This document shows positions 35,261 to 46,849 of a stretch of DNA of 64,000 nt, one piece after another. Under the pieces are notes generated by a model. It was not told the DNA's origin. It saw nothing but the letters and a program-made list of their open reading frames with translations, and did not search any database. The stretch comes from Leucaena leucocephala (lineage: Eukaryota; Streptophyta; Magnoliopsida; Fabales; Fabaceae). The stretch spans positions 3,100,001 through 3,164,000 of the forward strand of contig CM073535.1 of NCBI GenBank assembly GCA_037074615.1, read 5' to 3'. Each line of letters opens with the position of its first letter. The first letter of the stretch is position 1. The position numbers were made by a program, and so were the translations under genes.

Positions 35261-36538
35261 AGAGGCAAAAGATGAAGGTTGTCCATAAAGTAGTGGGCAC
35301 TAAAGTGTAATAATGTATTCAAGGAAATCGTTGGGTCTTTTAGATTGGAGTGAGGTTGAAATCCCCTTTGTTGAGCAAACATTTTGTAAAGATTGTTCCG
35401 AGTTTATTTGGTTCTAGTGTTTTTCTGAAGTTTTACTTTATCCACATGCCCTATTCCTTGCTTTGAGACTACAGTAGAATTCGAGAGAGAAGGAAACGTT
35501 CCATTCAATATTTTGTTTCAGGAGTTGAGAACGAAGGGTCGTCGATATTTCCTCTCGATTTTTGAGGAGTAGTTTTCGTTCCGTTTTTCTCTCAACTTTC
35601 AAACTTGACATTCAAGCACACATGAGAATATCTTATCGTGACAAAAAAAAAAGCAAATTATGGAAGAATTCTCTCTCGCAAATGCTTTTATACTTCTACT
35701 TTAGAAGTTCACTACGTGGAGAGGTTGAGTTTTAGATCCATTATGTCTACTTAGTGCCTCCAAAGGGGATTGCTGGGTAGGTCATTTTAAGTCTAGTGGC
35801 CTTGTGTACATAAATTACAAAAACTCGCCTTCATATGCATGGCGTCATGTTATTGACACTTTAGGCAATGTGGTCTTCGCTCCCACATATTTTACCATTG
35901 ATTCATAAACCAAGACATACTTCATGCAAACCTACGTGGCCAATGGCCATGTTACACCAGAGTTGGGTACAAATCCAGCAAATGCAACCATTGAATAGTT
36001 GACCATTTAATTTCTTTAGTATAATTTAAAAAACGTGTTTGATTAGCCTATGTTGGGAGGAATATTGTCCCTAGTGACTCCATAATAGTAAATACTTATT
36101 CTGTCATTAATATAAGATTTAATTAGATAATTGATTTTGATTATAAATATAAAACATATTTCCTATATTTATCAATTTTTACCATATTATCTCTATTAAT
36201 ACTTTCTCAACAATAATCAAATAAAAGAGTTAAAGAAGATGATTATAATATTTTTTAAAAAATAATATATTAACTAATTTAACTAACTTTCAACAGAAAT
36301 TAATGGATAAAGGAATAAACATCTTTTAATTATAACGTGGAAGGGAAGGCAAATGGATCTCAATGGCAAGTAAAACAGAAACTCTTCTATGCAGGTTCCA
36401 GGTTATAACCACATCAATTTTGTAGAAATTTAAAAATAAAAACAAAGAAATGTAGTCTTTACTAGTTTTCAAAAGTCAAAATCATTGAACCAAACAAAAT
36501 CCCGAGAAAAGTCACCAAACCTGAAGTCTATCCATCAC
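35261..36538. other. 3' region of TRAF1 gene and spacer
   Basis: The first 200-300 bases are likely TRAF1 3' UTR. The rest is AT-rich spacer leading to the promoter of the small secreted-peptide gene. No coding region or repeat structure is supportable. Confidence 0.6.
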
Positions 36539-36546
36539 TATAAATA
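36539..36546 (+). promoter_or_regulatory. TATA box of the small secreted-peptide gene
   Basis: TATAAATA lies 63 bases upstream of the start codon at 36609, which leaves room for a leader of about 30 bases. This is the standard plant arrangement. Confidence 0.65.
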
Positions 36547-36608
36547 CTTACCATATTGTGATTATTACGCTTCATCTATTGGTGTATGTTCCTATTCTTG
36601 AACACACA

Positions 36609-36899
36609 ATGAAGGATTTCGTCAAGCTTCTTGTGCTACTTCTTACGCTCATGCATGTCCAGCAGAACCAAGCTGGTAGGATTTTGGATGAGGAGAAACA
36701 ACTTTGGTTGCAGTCCCTTGAGAAAGGTCCTGTTCCCTCATCTGGGCCCTCTGGTTGCACATTCATCCCCGGAACCGGCGGGAACCGTTGCCCTCCGGTA
36801 AATGAAATGAACGTTGCCGGCAAAGCTTTCCGCCTCCATGGTGGTGGTGCTGCCTATCCCCATCATACAGTCCCATCTGGCATGGCAGCGAACCGTTGA
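36609..36899 (+). CDS. Small secreted peptide-like protein, function unknown
   Basis: A single exon gives 96 residues. The ATG at 36609 gives a clear signal peptide (MKDFVKLLVLLLTLMHV, then QQNQAG as a likely cleavage region). An upstream in-frame ATG at 36558 would add 17 residues before the signal and lies close to the expected transcription start, so I prefer the internal one. The mature part has ILDEEKQLWLQSLEKGPV, a Pro/Ser/Gly segment SSGPSGCTFIPGTGG, a second Cys in NRCPP, NEMNVAGKAF, and a His/Pro-rich end. The GPSG core and the paired Cys recall plant secreted signalling peptides, and I remember similar uncharacterised proteins in other dicots, but I cannot assign a named family. The minus-strand frames over the same bases are shadows. 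Confidence 0.7.
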   Translation: MKDFVKLLVLLLTLMHVQQNQAGRILDEEKQLWLQSLEKGPVPSSGPSGCTFIPGTGGNRCPPVNEMNVAGKAFRLHGGGAAYPHHTVPSGMAANR

Positions 36900-39006
36900 A
36901 GCTACAGGGGAACCAACTATAGCTAGCTTAGCTTGTTCATCCACACACAAGGCACACAGTCTATTGATTTATTAATTGTTTCCTTATTTTTTTATTAATT
37001 GTATATTTTTCATTTTAAGTGAGAAAAATATAATAGAAAGCTCATCCTCTTAAGAAGTTGAGCCTCTCCAGTCTCCATACACACACATAAGCTTTGCTGT
37101 TATAATTTGTATCACGTAAATTAGTTTTTCCCCCTCTTATTAGCAAATTTTTGCACAGCATGGAGATTGTATACACTACAATTTATGTACAGTGATTCCA
37201 TTTACTAAATGACTAAATCATTGGCCATCTCTTGTTCGTCGAAATAAAATATTTTTGTGTACTTTGATTTTTGAATACAAAGTTAGTTAGTTAATTGTGC
37301 CTAATTCTTTAATTAAGTTAGGTGGATACGTATATACTCAGATAATTGTGTACTTATCTTATGGAATTGCGTGTTAATCCAACTTAGATTTGGAATAATA
37401 TTGACAACTAATAAACATGATGTTAGCACGACAGTTTGACCGCAGCCTAACCTAAATGAATGTACTAAACTAATTCCAACCTTAAACAAAATCAAAGACC
37501 AAGTAAGTCTAAAAATAAGAATACCTAGTTATTTATTCATCGATCACTAATGCCAACCGGAAATTAAACAGATTAAAAGTAAAAGGTGCGAATTTCATAT
37601 TTCAGTTACACCATTCTTTGTCATATTTTCTCCAACTACAAAGAATCAATTTTCAAAATAGTATACATTCCTAAGTTGTTGTTAATCAATCTTGATAATT
37701 AAAGACAGACGATTTTCCAGAATAAAAGATATTCAAAAATGACTTGTTTATCGGGGATATTGAATTTATGAAGGTTTGATACGTACATTAGAGCATTCTC
37801 GTCTTGTCTTTTGAATTGAAAAAATAAATAAATTTGTAAGCATGAAATTCAAAAAGTCAAATTAAACGAGTTTGCAGCCATATTATTCAGATTGACTTTG
37901 TAGTTATCGCTTACGGATATGGAAAAGGAATTCATTGGAAGATCCAAAGTCAAGTGTGCCCACTGATAGCCCACGTTCATATTTTAGCCTCAAAAACTAA
38001 TCTGTGGTTATCTTATTGTCTTCGCATTATCAAAGTCCTCGTATTTGATTGATATCTGGGAAATCAATTCGTAGGCGTTGAGGGTAAACAAAATAAAGTT
38101 TGAATAATTTTTTTAAAATATCCAAGTGTCTCAGTTTACCAACTAGATTTTTGTTATATGTGTAATAATGGATAAATAATAAAAATGTATTTTATGCATG
38201 GCAGGTTTCATAATGTATATAATCTTAATTTTAATTTGAGATGGGTAGATTCTTTTTAATACTATTTTAATTTTTGGATTAAAAAAGGGAAGAGCAGGTA
38301 TAATGCACAAATCAGAAGTAAGAACGTTATTTTCTTAATTATTGCTTAGGTTTCTTAAATTCATTAATAAACAAAAGAGCTGACATATATTATCCCAGCT
38401 GATCTTAATTAATTATCCGGTGCTTATTGGTACGATCATTGTGATGATTTTTTGTTTCCGATTTTTAAAAGAAATCATCAATATCATGATAAATGTTGAA
38501 TAAATAATCAAGCTATTTATAAATATGGAGTAATGTGACTTTTCACACAGATTTTCTGTAACATAAAAATCCAAGTGAATTATGCACAAAGAAAAGAGAA
38601 CAGTGAGATTAATGTTTTTCAGTGGTATGGTCTATTCAAATGTGTTGTTATTATTAGCCTGCAGATTATATATATAGCTTTCTTTTCTCATTTTTGCCCC
38701 CCACAATCCAGAGAAAAATATGAGAGAAAATTAAATTTAAGCAGTCGATAATGAATAATGATAGAATCATCCATCTTGAATGTTGGAAGAAGAAGAATAT
38801 TAATGTAATGGACTAATGGGATAATTAAGAGTAACTAATTATGATTGGAATGGAAAGAAACAAAGAAAGAAAGGATTCAATGGTAAGCAGCAAAACATGT
38901 GAATAAAAAGCACAGGTGGTAATAATAATAATAATAATAAAGAGAAGCAAATTAAGGAGGCATAAGGGAAAGCTTAATGTGAAATGAGAGGGGTATGAGG
39001 GATAAA
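36900..39006. other. Intergenic spacer, AT-rich
   Basis: About 2.1 kb without a supportable gene, between the plus-strand peptide gene and the minus-strand inhibitor gene. The last 200 bases or so before 39006 would be the 3' UTR of the inhibitor gene; a short (AAT)n run lies at about 38923-38940. Confidence 0.6.
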
Positions 39007-39255
39007 TTAACCAATCTGGGGGACTTGGGTGATAATTTGCTGGTTGTTCACAAAGACGCGCACTCGGTCGCATCGGAAATCAGCAGTGACAACAGAACCT
39101 TCTTTCACGGTGGTGGCTCTCACTCTTCCATTTTCCCTCTCTATTATCACCTTCGCCGCTTCTCCGTTTGTCCCCACTAATTCTGGCCATGAACTCTTCC
39201 CTGTAAATTAAACATCATATATATATATATATACACCCTTTTAATTCATTCCCAT

Positions 39256-39290
<35 letters not shown>

Positions 39291-39350
39291 GAGAGAGCTA
39301 ATAATTAAGAGAGCGCTTTAGGAAAAGAAATAACCTGGGCAGCTTGACAT
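39007..39350 (-). CDS. Potato-type inhibitor I (PI-I) serine protease inhibitor, gene 1
   Basis: Two exons on the minus strand, 39335-39350 and 39007-39200, give 69 residues. The ATG is followed by only five codons and a split Gly codon before the intron, the typical PI-I arrangement. The protein has MSSCPGKSSWPELVG, an EGSVVTADF reactive loop, CDRVRVFVNN and the family end VPQIG. The expected disulfide pair is present (Cys4 and the Cys of DFRCDR). By homology with cucurbit inhibitors the P1 residue is the Ala before DF. Both loop-bracing Arg positions (DRVR) are kept. The family inhibits subtilisin-, chymotrypsin- or trypsin-like proteases depending on P1, and no signal peptide is present. 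The intron is full of microsatellites. It is the most diverged of the four inhibitor loci here and lies outside the triplicated units. Confidence 0.9.
39217..39297. repeat. Compound microsatellite (AT)n-(AC)n-(TA)n-(GA)n inside the PI-I gene 1 intron
   Basis: An AT run at 39217-39232 is followed after a short spacer by AC repeats at 39256-39278, a TA run to 39287 and a GA run to 39297. All lie within the only intron of inhibitor gene 1 (39201-39334), so well over half of that intron is simple repeat. Confidence 0.95.
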
Positions 39351-41051
39351 CTTGCTGTACCTTTTGCCTCTGATCTTCTGACGATGATGCTCAAGTGTTT
39401 TGCTACTTAATATGCTTTGTGTGTGTATATATATATATTCAAGTCGTGATTTGTTTTCTTCTTAGAATGAATAATGAATGCTTATGTGCACATATTGGCC
39501 GGTTATTTTGTCCTTTTTTATTTGATAATATATAATTTCCCCTTTTGAAACTAATAATGAAATTGATATATGGATGCTTGGTTTGCTTCCATTTGTCTGT
39601 GCTTGTTCTCGTTTCAATTTGTAATCACTGCTGCACAATGCTATTCGATTCAAGTAGTAATAAAACTAATGGTGATATTGTAAATAAAACAAATAATACA
39701 CACCCAGTTTTACATCAATTCTCATTACTTAAAAGTTTAAATATTTTCATCTCTTTAAACAAGTATATTTTTTATAATTTGAATTTGTTTTCTATTCCTT
39801 ATAAGGTAAAGTCATTTAACACTTCATTCAACAATTTGTTAATATTTTTAGTTGGCAAAACAAACAAAAAATTACACTCACACACACACATATTAAATGA
39901 TATCATATTTGCCGGCGTGGATCTCGCCCTCGCCGTCCGCCCACATAGATTCCAACGTTTGCAACATTCGATAATGTCAACGTAATTCAACATACTTTGG
40001 TTCTTTCTACGACGATTTTTGTTTTCCTTTCTGTCACCCTGGACTGAGTTTATTCTAGGGGCTTCGGATATTTTGAATTTGATTTGTTGTTACTCAATTT
40101 TTAAAAAATATAATTAATTCTTTAATTTCCCCTCAGAAAGACTGAGTTTTAATAATGTCTTTATTTAATTTTCTTCTACTGAGAAAAATGTCTTTATTAT
40201 GAAAATAATCTACCGAGTTCATGAATGGGCAAATATGTAATATTCGAAAGTTCATCCTCACTCGTGCACGTAAAATTAGCTATAATATATTGGTTACAAA
40301 ATATACAGAAGCGGCAGTATTCCAATCTCATATCTTACGACCTCCATTTTTTTTTACTTCAGGGTATGTGATCGTTAATATTTTTTCTTACTATAATTTT
40401 TTAAAAAAAAAGATAGGATTCATCTATAGTATAAAAGTATGGTAAAGTTTCCATTTTTCCTAATCAATACTAATATTGGGCAGAATGAATCGTCAATTAC
40501 TTTTAAGCATAAACATAAACACTCAAGAGTTAAGATATCTCCTCAAATAATAATTAATATTATTTAGCTTGCATGCTTATTTTGACAGCCTTTCTTTTTT
40601 GTTTTTTCTTCTTTTTGGGGTCACCAGCATTGAAACTTATTTTATATAAAAAATTTTAGAAAATAGTTGGACTCATCTAGACGAAGTCTCCTTTCCTCTA
40701 GAAGTTACGATGCCTCTTAAAGCGTTGTGACTTGAATCACAATAAAATGGTACTTTCTAAAGATTGAACACACTTTAAATAGTCACATGTTTTACCCTTT
40801 CATTAGTTGAACTTAGGTAGCAATATTTATTTATTTTTTTTTATACAATGGGTACCAGCATTTTTTTTGTCCATCCGGTTCACCGGAACTTTGTCCCGAC
40901 TACATTTGGATCTGACCCGCGTCGCACACTTGACTATAATGAGTGAGTCTCTCAACAAAGATTTTTTGCACATACTAAAACTCAAACTCAAGACCTTATT
41001 TAAATTATACCAAACTATTTATTATTTAAACTAACTCCCGTTAATAATACC
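39351..41051. other. Promoter of PI-I gene 1 and AT-rich spacer
   Basis: A (TA)n stretch at about 39427-39439 is placed as a TATA-like element for inhibitor gene 1. The 146-codon plus-strand frame at 39545-39985 is AT-biased and has no recognisable features, so I do not call it. The remaining spacer runs to the hAT element. Confidence 0.5.
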
Positions 41052-41299
41052 GTGCCGCTTAGGGCTGTCCATCAGAGGCCCGTATCGGGATTCTCGTCCC
41101 GAATCTGGTGACAGCGGGACAGAACTGTACCGTACCGATAATCATCAGGACGGGAAAAAAATGGGACAGGACAGTAGGTGTGTCAGGATGGGACGGGTCT
41201 TAGCACGACCTTCAGTACATCCTGTCCCATCCCGACATGAATTTTTAACCCCCCAGCGCAAACCCTCGGCCTCGAATCCAGTCATATTGTTTGCTTCTG

Positions 41300-41945
41300 A
41301 GTTCTGGCCTTCCTTCAAGGTTCAGGCTTCATCTTTCATCTTTCATTCAGCTTCAGGCCCCTGCACTGCAGGACGAGTCGACCGTTGGCATTTTTCCCTC
41401 GCTTCAACCTTCAACCCGAGCACTCTTCATTTCTCTTGCTAGTAGGTATGTCGCCAAGTCGCCCGTCGTCATCCATCGCTCCTCCTAAGTCACTGCCGGT
41501 GGGTTGGTGTCCTCACCGTCGTTGGGCTAAGTACATCATTTTGTTCGCCTCAGACCATCGATTTCGTTCAAGGTAAGTGACCTTCCTTCTTGATTTGAAT
41601 TAATTGAGTTGCTATGGCCTATGGAGATGAATGATGATTTAGGGTTTACAGTTTTTAGGGGCGGGGCTTCTGGCCTTCCTTCAGCTTTCATCTTTCATTT
41701 CAAATTTTCAGCTTCAGGCCCCTGTAGGACCAGTCGATGACCCTTGGCTTTTCTCCCTCAGTTTGCTTCAGCCTTCAGCCTTAGCACTCTTCCTTTCTCT
41801 TGCCAGTAGGTCTGTTGCCAAGTCGCCCATCGTCGTCCATCGCTCCTCCTCAGTCATTGTCGGTGGGTTAGTGTCCTTGCCATCGTTGAGCTAAGTACAT
41901 CATTTTGTTCCCTTCAGACTATCAATTTTGTTCAAGGTAAGTGGC
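41300..41945 (+). repeat. Internal duplication in the hAT element (two ~280-bp copies)
   Basis: 41300-41580 and about 41667-41945 are diverged copies of one segment. Both contain TCTGGCCTTCCTTCA, GCTTCAGGCCCCTG, TTGCCAAGTCGCCC-like and CTAAGTACATCATTTTGTTC blocks, and both end in TTCAAGGTAAGTG. The last is a perfect splice donor, suggesting a duplicated leader exon of the parental transposase gene. Confidence 0.75.
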
Positions 41946-42019
41946 ACTCCTTCTCAATGATTGTCTCTGTGATACTCCTTTTCGATGATTATCTCTGTGA
42001 CACTCCTTCTCGATGATTA
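41945..42019 (+). repeat. 28-bp tandem repeat, 2.7 copies
   Basis: Units at 41945-41972, 41973-42000 and 42001-42019 (partial) share CACTCCTTCTCGATGATT then RTCTCTGTGA with one to three differences each. The array lies inside the hAT element directly after the second duplicated block. Confidence 0.85.
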
Positions 42020-42842
42020 AAAGCGGGTTTAGAGTGTAATTGTGCTTTGAAGATGATTGTCTCTGTGATTATTCCTTGAACCGTTATCTCTGATTCTCTG
42101 TGATCTTGTTTCATTCCTTGGTGATAAATGTCAGTTTTGTATTACTGAGGTGTCTCTGATTCTCCCTATTGTGCTTCATTGTTCTCTGTCTGCTATAATG
42201 GTTTTTGGCGATTATCCCTTACTTGTAACTTCCTAGTAATCACTGGTGCTTAATATTGAGAATTAGACTCTGGGAGGAACATCCTTAAGACATAACAGAA
42301 CCAGCACCAATCTTAGCACTATCACCAACTGTACCTATTTTAATCATTGCTTGATTCACAGAGCTATGAACATGTAATACTAATAGCATCAGCATGAAAC
42401 TGGACTCCCATACTAGCTTATTATGTATCTAGTGCTATATATCCATGTATATATATATATATTTGTGGATCCTGTGAGTATTCTGTGTGTGCATATATAT
42501 TTCCCTTCCTTATTTCAATAACTAATGCTATTAGTAATCACTGGTGCTTCATACTGATGAGAACTGTACCTATTTTAATCAGCAAGTAGTAGTAATATTT
42601 GGAGGAAGTTGTTGTAATTTTTCATATAGAATGATTTAAGAAATAATAGTTTTATTTTTTTTAAAAGGGATCGAGACGTCCCGGACCCATCCTGACCCGT
42701 CCCGGTCCTAAAAGAGACCGGGATAGGTCAAGACGGGACGGGACACGGGACAAAAAATGCGTCCCGTGTCCTGTTTTGGGACGGGACACGGGACAGGAAT
42801 GTCCTGGTCCCGTCCCGACCCATGGCCACCCCTAGTGCCGCT

Positions 42843-44167
42843 TACCTCGCTTAAGCATTTGAACCTGTGTTAAAGCAGGTCACTGCCAAGCAATTAACCA
42901 CAAAAGCACAGACGACCTTTATTTTATTCGGGTCCATAAGACTGATTAGGCTTCCTGGGGCTTGAAACAAAGAGGCCCATGTTCCAGAATGTTGAAGTAT
43001 TTATATTTCAATAAAAAGTTTTAACCCATCAATTAGAGTTCACACAAATAATAAAGAATAGACTCATATTCTATAAGTATATTAGTTTGATTCTCACTAC
43101 TATTATGAATATTCTTTTAATAGGCGATCTCGTAAGTCCCTTATAACTACTCTCTAAATCTTTAGACTGTTCTCTAATATTAGTAGGAAATTCGTACTAA
43201 ACCCTTCCTAAATTTTTGTATACCAACAAAAAAATTGATCCATTTTATTCAGTAAATTACCATCAAATTATTTAATTGTATAGTTATGTAGTATATTATG
43301 TTTATTTTATATGCTATTTTAAAATGCATGGATGTATAAATATTTTTATTCAAGTATTTGATATCAAGTATTAACAAATCAAATTCAATTAGATATTTGA
43401 ATCCTCAACACCACATATTCCATCCCATTCTTATCATTTTAAGGAATCTGTTTCCTCTCCATTTATCCAAATTCTCACTGCTCCTTTACATGTATTATTG
43501 ATTGTCTGGTTAAATCGGATGATTTAAAGTTAACATCTTATAAAAATATTATTAAAATATTAATTAAATAAATTCTAAAAATTAGCATTGAAGAAAGTGA
43601 AACAGCCTCTTTATGAAAGAGCCAACGATGACTCCATCCAATCTTTATTACATGTTTCATTTTTCCAAAAAATAACCAACTTTGTGTAATATTGTGATTA
43701 TGATTATATTATGAAACGACTAACAAGCTGTTAGTTAATATGATAAAAAGTATACTTATTAGAAAAGGTAAAAATCTAATATTTTATATTTCTAAATGAA
43801 TTATACCCTCAATCAAATAAAAAAATAATTATATTGCGAACGTATATATAAATTATAAACAAACATGCAATAAAACTGGAAACTTGACAGAGAGTTGAAT
43901 AGTAGTTTACATAAGGCACTCGTAATTATATATTGACGACAGACAACATACACAGCATATAGAACAATGACATGGAATTAAATAGGATAGAAAATAAAAA
44001 CTGAATGATGAACTCCTTATTGCATGATGGCTATGACATGGAGTACTATTGATTAAGAGTGAATAATAGAAAAGATTATTATTTTCAATCCTTAATATAA
44101 AATTTAATTTATAATATAAATTATACTATAAATTATATCTTATATTAATTATTAGAGTAATATTATC
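42843..44167. other. Spacer and 3' flank of PI-I gene 2
   Basis: No gene is seen. From about 43850 the sequence (ACAAACATGCAATAAAACTGG onward, CACTCGTAATTAT, TTGACGACAGACAACATACAC) is repeated at 47825 and 54950, marking the 3' side of the inhibitor duplication unit. Confidence 0.6.
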
Positions 44168-44478
44168 CTATCCAATCTTGGGAGTCTTAGCAACAATGCC
44201 ATGACGGTTGACCCAAACCCAAACCCTATCGCATAGGAAGTCAGCGGTGACAAAGGAACCTACTTCCACAATTATGGCATTCACAAGTGGATTCTCTTTC
44301 TCTATTCTTGCTTCTGCTTTCTTCCCTTTCATTCCTACCAGTTCTGGCCATGAACTCTTACCTTCACTCACATATTAACACACAAACAAAAACCAATCAC
44401 TTCATATTACTTGACAACAATATAACATGAATGTATCGAATTACAACATTCTCTCTTACCACGGCATTCGCTAGACAT
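44168..44478 (-). CDS. Potato-type inhibitor I (PI-I), gene 2
   Basis: Minus-strand exons 44460-44478 and 44168-44361 give 70 residues starting MSSECRGKSSWPELVG and ending TPKIG. The reactive region reads SFVTADFLCDRVWVWVN: P1 is Ala as in gene 1, but the P2-prime-side Arg of DFRC is Leu, and the second loop-bracing Arg (DRVR in gene 1) is Trp. The Cys pair is kept. TATAAATAG lies at 44562-44570 on the minus strand, about 85-90 bases before the ATG. A LINE sits about 380 bases upstream of the start. The shorter frame that begins MSEGKSSW reads through part of the intron and is not the protein. Confidence 0.9.
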
Positions 44479-44561
44479 GTCTTCCACTTGGGGATTTTCC
44501 TGCACTATCGATCTGTCTAAAGTTTACGTCTTCTGTTTGATATAATTGTGATTTGGTTGGG

Positions 44562-44570
44562 CTATTTATA
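44562..44570 (-). promoter_or_regulatory. TATA box of PI-I gene 2
   Basis: TATAAATAG on the minus strand, with the same position and context (CTATAAATAGCC) as the TATA box of PI-I gene 3 at 55569-55577. Confidence 0.75.
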
Positions 44571-44856
44571 GTAAGGTTTAAGGTTGCGTGTTGATCAAGT
44601 ATTAAACTAGTAATGGGGATTTCTGACTTCTTCTCTCTCGCCATATCGCAAGCATTTGCTGTACTTTTATGTGTACGTTCATTCAATTGAAATTGTCAAT
44701 GTTCATGTTTGACACGGTATTATATTCTCCAAATCCCCTTGTTTTCAACTTTCTGGATATTGTTTCTCATTCATGCTCATGTATATGAACATATTATATA
44801 TAAAGCTTATCCTTTACACCTAGCCTCATTTTATTTATTTATTCTTTTGAAGAGAA

Positions 44857-46832
44857 AGTTCGAGCGATTGCTAAAGTAATTTTGGAAAAATCTAAAGGTT
44901 TTGGTCAACAAGATAAAGAGACTTGGTGGTGGAATGAGGACGTACAAGCGAAAGTTAAGTCTAAGAGAAACTGTTTCAAAGCTATACACTTATGTAATAA
45001 TACTGAAAATTGAGAAAAGTATTATTTAGCTAAGAAGGCGGTGAGTGCAGCTCGTTTTAAGGCGTTTGAGGAATTTTATAAAGAATTAGGGACAAAGTCG
45101 GGAGAACGAAAGATTTATAAGATTGCAAGAGACAGGGAAAGGAAATCGAGGGATTTGGATCAAGTACGATATATTAAAGATGAAAAAGACAATATTTTGA
45201 TTGCAGATAGTGATATTAAAGAACGGTGGGAGACTTATTTTTATAAATTGTTTAATGAAGAGGGAGGAGGGTCGAGTTATGAGCTAGAGGATTTAACAGG
45301 AGAAGTTGAACTAAATTTGGCATTTTACCGTAGGATCCGTGTTGGCGAGGTTAAAGAGGCGCTTAAGAAAATGGAAAATAGTAAAGCTGTTGGACCTGAT
45401 GGTATTCCTATTGAAGTTTGGAAGTATTTAGGTGAAATGGGGGTGGTGTGGCTTGCTAAACTTTTTAATGTGATATTAAGTTCTAAGAAAATACCGGATA
45501 AATGGAGGAAAAGTACTTTAGTTCCTATTTACAAAAATAAAGGGGATATTCAAAATTGTGCAAACTATAGGGGGATAAAACTTATGAGTCACACTATGAA
45601 GTTGTGGGAAAAGGTAATTGAACACAGGTTGAGATTAGAGACTGATATTACTGAGAATCAGTATGGTTTCATACCAAGTAGGTCTACAATAGAGGCGATT
45701 TATTTATTAAGGAGGTTAATGGAAAAGTACTGGATTAAAAGAAGAGACTTGTATACGGTCTTTATTGACTTAGAAAAAGCATATGATCGAGTGTCAAGGG
45801 AGGTGCTTTGGAAAGCTTTGGAAAAGAAAGGTGTACGTATGGCATATATCAAGGCAATAAAAGATATGTATAAGGGGTAACAACTACTGTAAGAACATCT
45901 GGGGGCGAAATAAAGGATTTTCCCATAAGGATTGGTCTACCTCAGGGATCAGCCTTGAGTCCTTATTTATTTAATCTAGTAGTGGATGTTCTAACTAAGC
46001 ATATTCAAGAAGAAATCCCTAAGTGCATGCTTTTTGCGGACGATATAGTTCTTGTGGCGGAATCAAGAGAAGAGATTAATTTTAAATTTGAGTTATGGAG
46101 AAGTACTTTAGAGTCGAAGGGTTTTCGTCTGAGTAGAAGTAAGACTGAATATATGCATTGTAATTTTGATAAGAGACAAGTTAGAAGTAACTTGGATGTC
46201 AGATTGGGAAATCAAGTTATTTCACAAATAGATAAGTTCAAATATTTGGGATCAATAATACAGAAGGACGGTGAAATTTTGGAGGATGTTAATCATAGAA
46301 TTCAGGTCGGATGGTTTAAATGGAGAAAGGCTACTGGGGTTATATGTGATCGGAACATACCAGATAAAGTAAAAGGAAAGTTTTATCGCACTGCTATAAG
46401 ACCAGCAATACTTTATGGAAGTGAATGCTGGGCTTTAAAAGGACAGTAAGAGCATAAAGTTGGGGTAGCTGAGATGAGGATGCTGAGATGGATGTGTGGG
46501 CATACAAGAAAAGATAAGATTCGTAATGAACATATACGGGGAAGAGTTGGAGTGGCACCTATTGAAGAGAAAATGGTAGAGAATCGTCTTAGGTGATTTG
46601 GACATGTACAAAGAAGGCCAAGGGATGCGCTGGTGAAGAGGGTGGATCAAATAGTATGGACACCGCTTAAAAGGGGTAGAGGAAGGCCAAAGAGAAAGTT
46701 CAAAGAGGTCATTGAACGGGATCTCCTGATCAATAACCTATCTAAGGATTTAGTTTTCGATAGAACACAATGGCGTCATATGATCCATATAGCCGACCCC
46801 ATTTAATAGGATAAGGCTTATTGTTATTGTTG
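44857..46832 (+). mobile_element. 5'-truncated, decayed RTE-type LINE
   Basis: Reverse transcriptase is encoded in two frames: 45041-45880 with KAVGPDGIPIEVWK, NYRGIKL and FIDLEKAYDRV, and 45955-46449 with LFADDIVLVAE and FKYLGSIIQKDG. They are separated by a one-base frame change near 45878. Further stops occur at about 45012 and 46447. Downstream translated text (MRMLRWMCGHTRKDK) is the usual C-terminus of plant RTE elements, and the end is a TTGTTGTTGTT tail. There is no endonuclease domain, so the 5' end is truncated. Comparison with the empty site in the third duplication unit (about 55830-55860) shows it sits inside GAAGAAAAGGAG-like host DNA, with a possible short GAGAA duplication. 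Confidence 0.9.
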
Positions 46833-46849
46833 TTGTTATATTCGAGAAG

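Larger units (their letters stand above)
41060..42834. mobile_element. Non-autonomous hAT transposon with 8-bp target duplication
   Basis: The element starts TAGGGCTGTCCAT and ends ATGGCCACCCCTA, an imperfect 13-base terminal inverted repeat. It is flanked by identical GTGCCGCT at 41052-41059 and 42835-42842; an 8-base target duplication is diagnostic of hAT elements. Both subterminal regions are dense in GGGAC/GTCCC words in opposite orientation (for example about 41080-41230 and 42670-42825), as expected for transposase-binding subterminal repeats. No transposase frame remains. The interior holds a duplicated segment with splice-donor-like ends. Confidence 0.9.

Noticed and set aside
36572..36950. 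Minus-strand frames opposite the small secreted-peptide gene
   Set aside because: The plus strand has a TATA box, a signal peptide and a coherent short protein. The minus frames are shadows.
39545..39985. 146-codon plus-strand frame
   Set aside because: Composition is typical of AT-rich noncoding DNA (many Asn, Lys, Leu, Ile, Ser), and nothing resembles a known protein.
41161..41576. Three overlapping frames inside the hAT element
   Set aside because: They change frame with each repeat block, lack transposase motifs and lie in duplicated leader-like DNA.
41945..42019. Short tandem repeat considered as a CRISPR-like array
   Set aside because: The 28-base units are contiguous without spacers and lie in a plant transposon.
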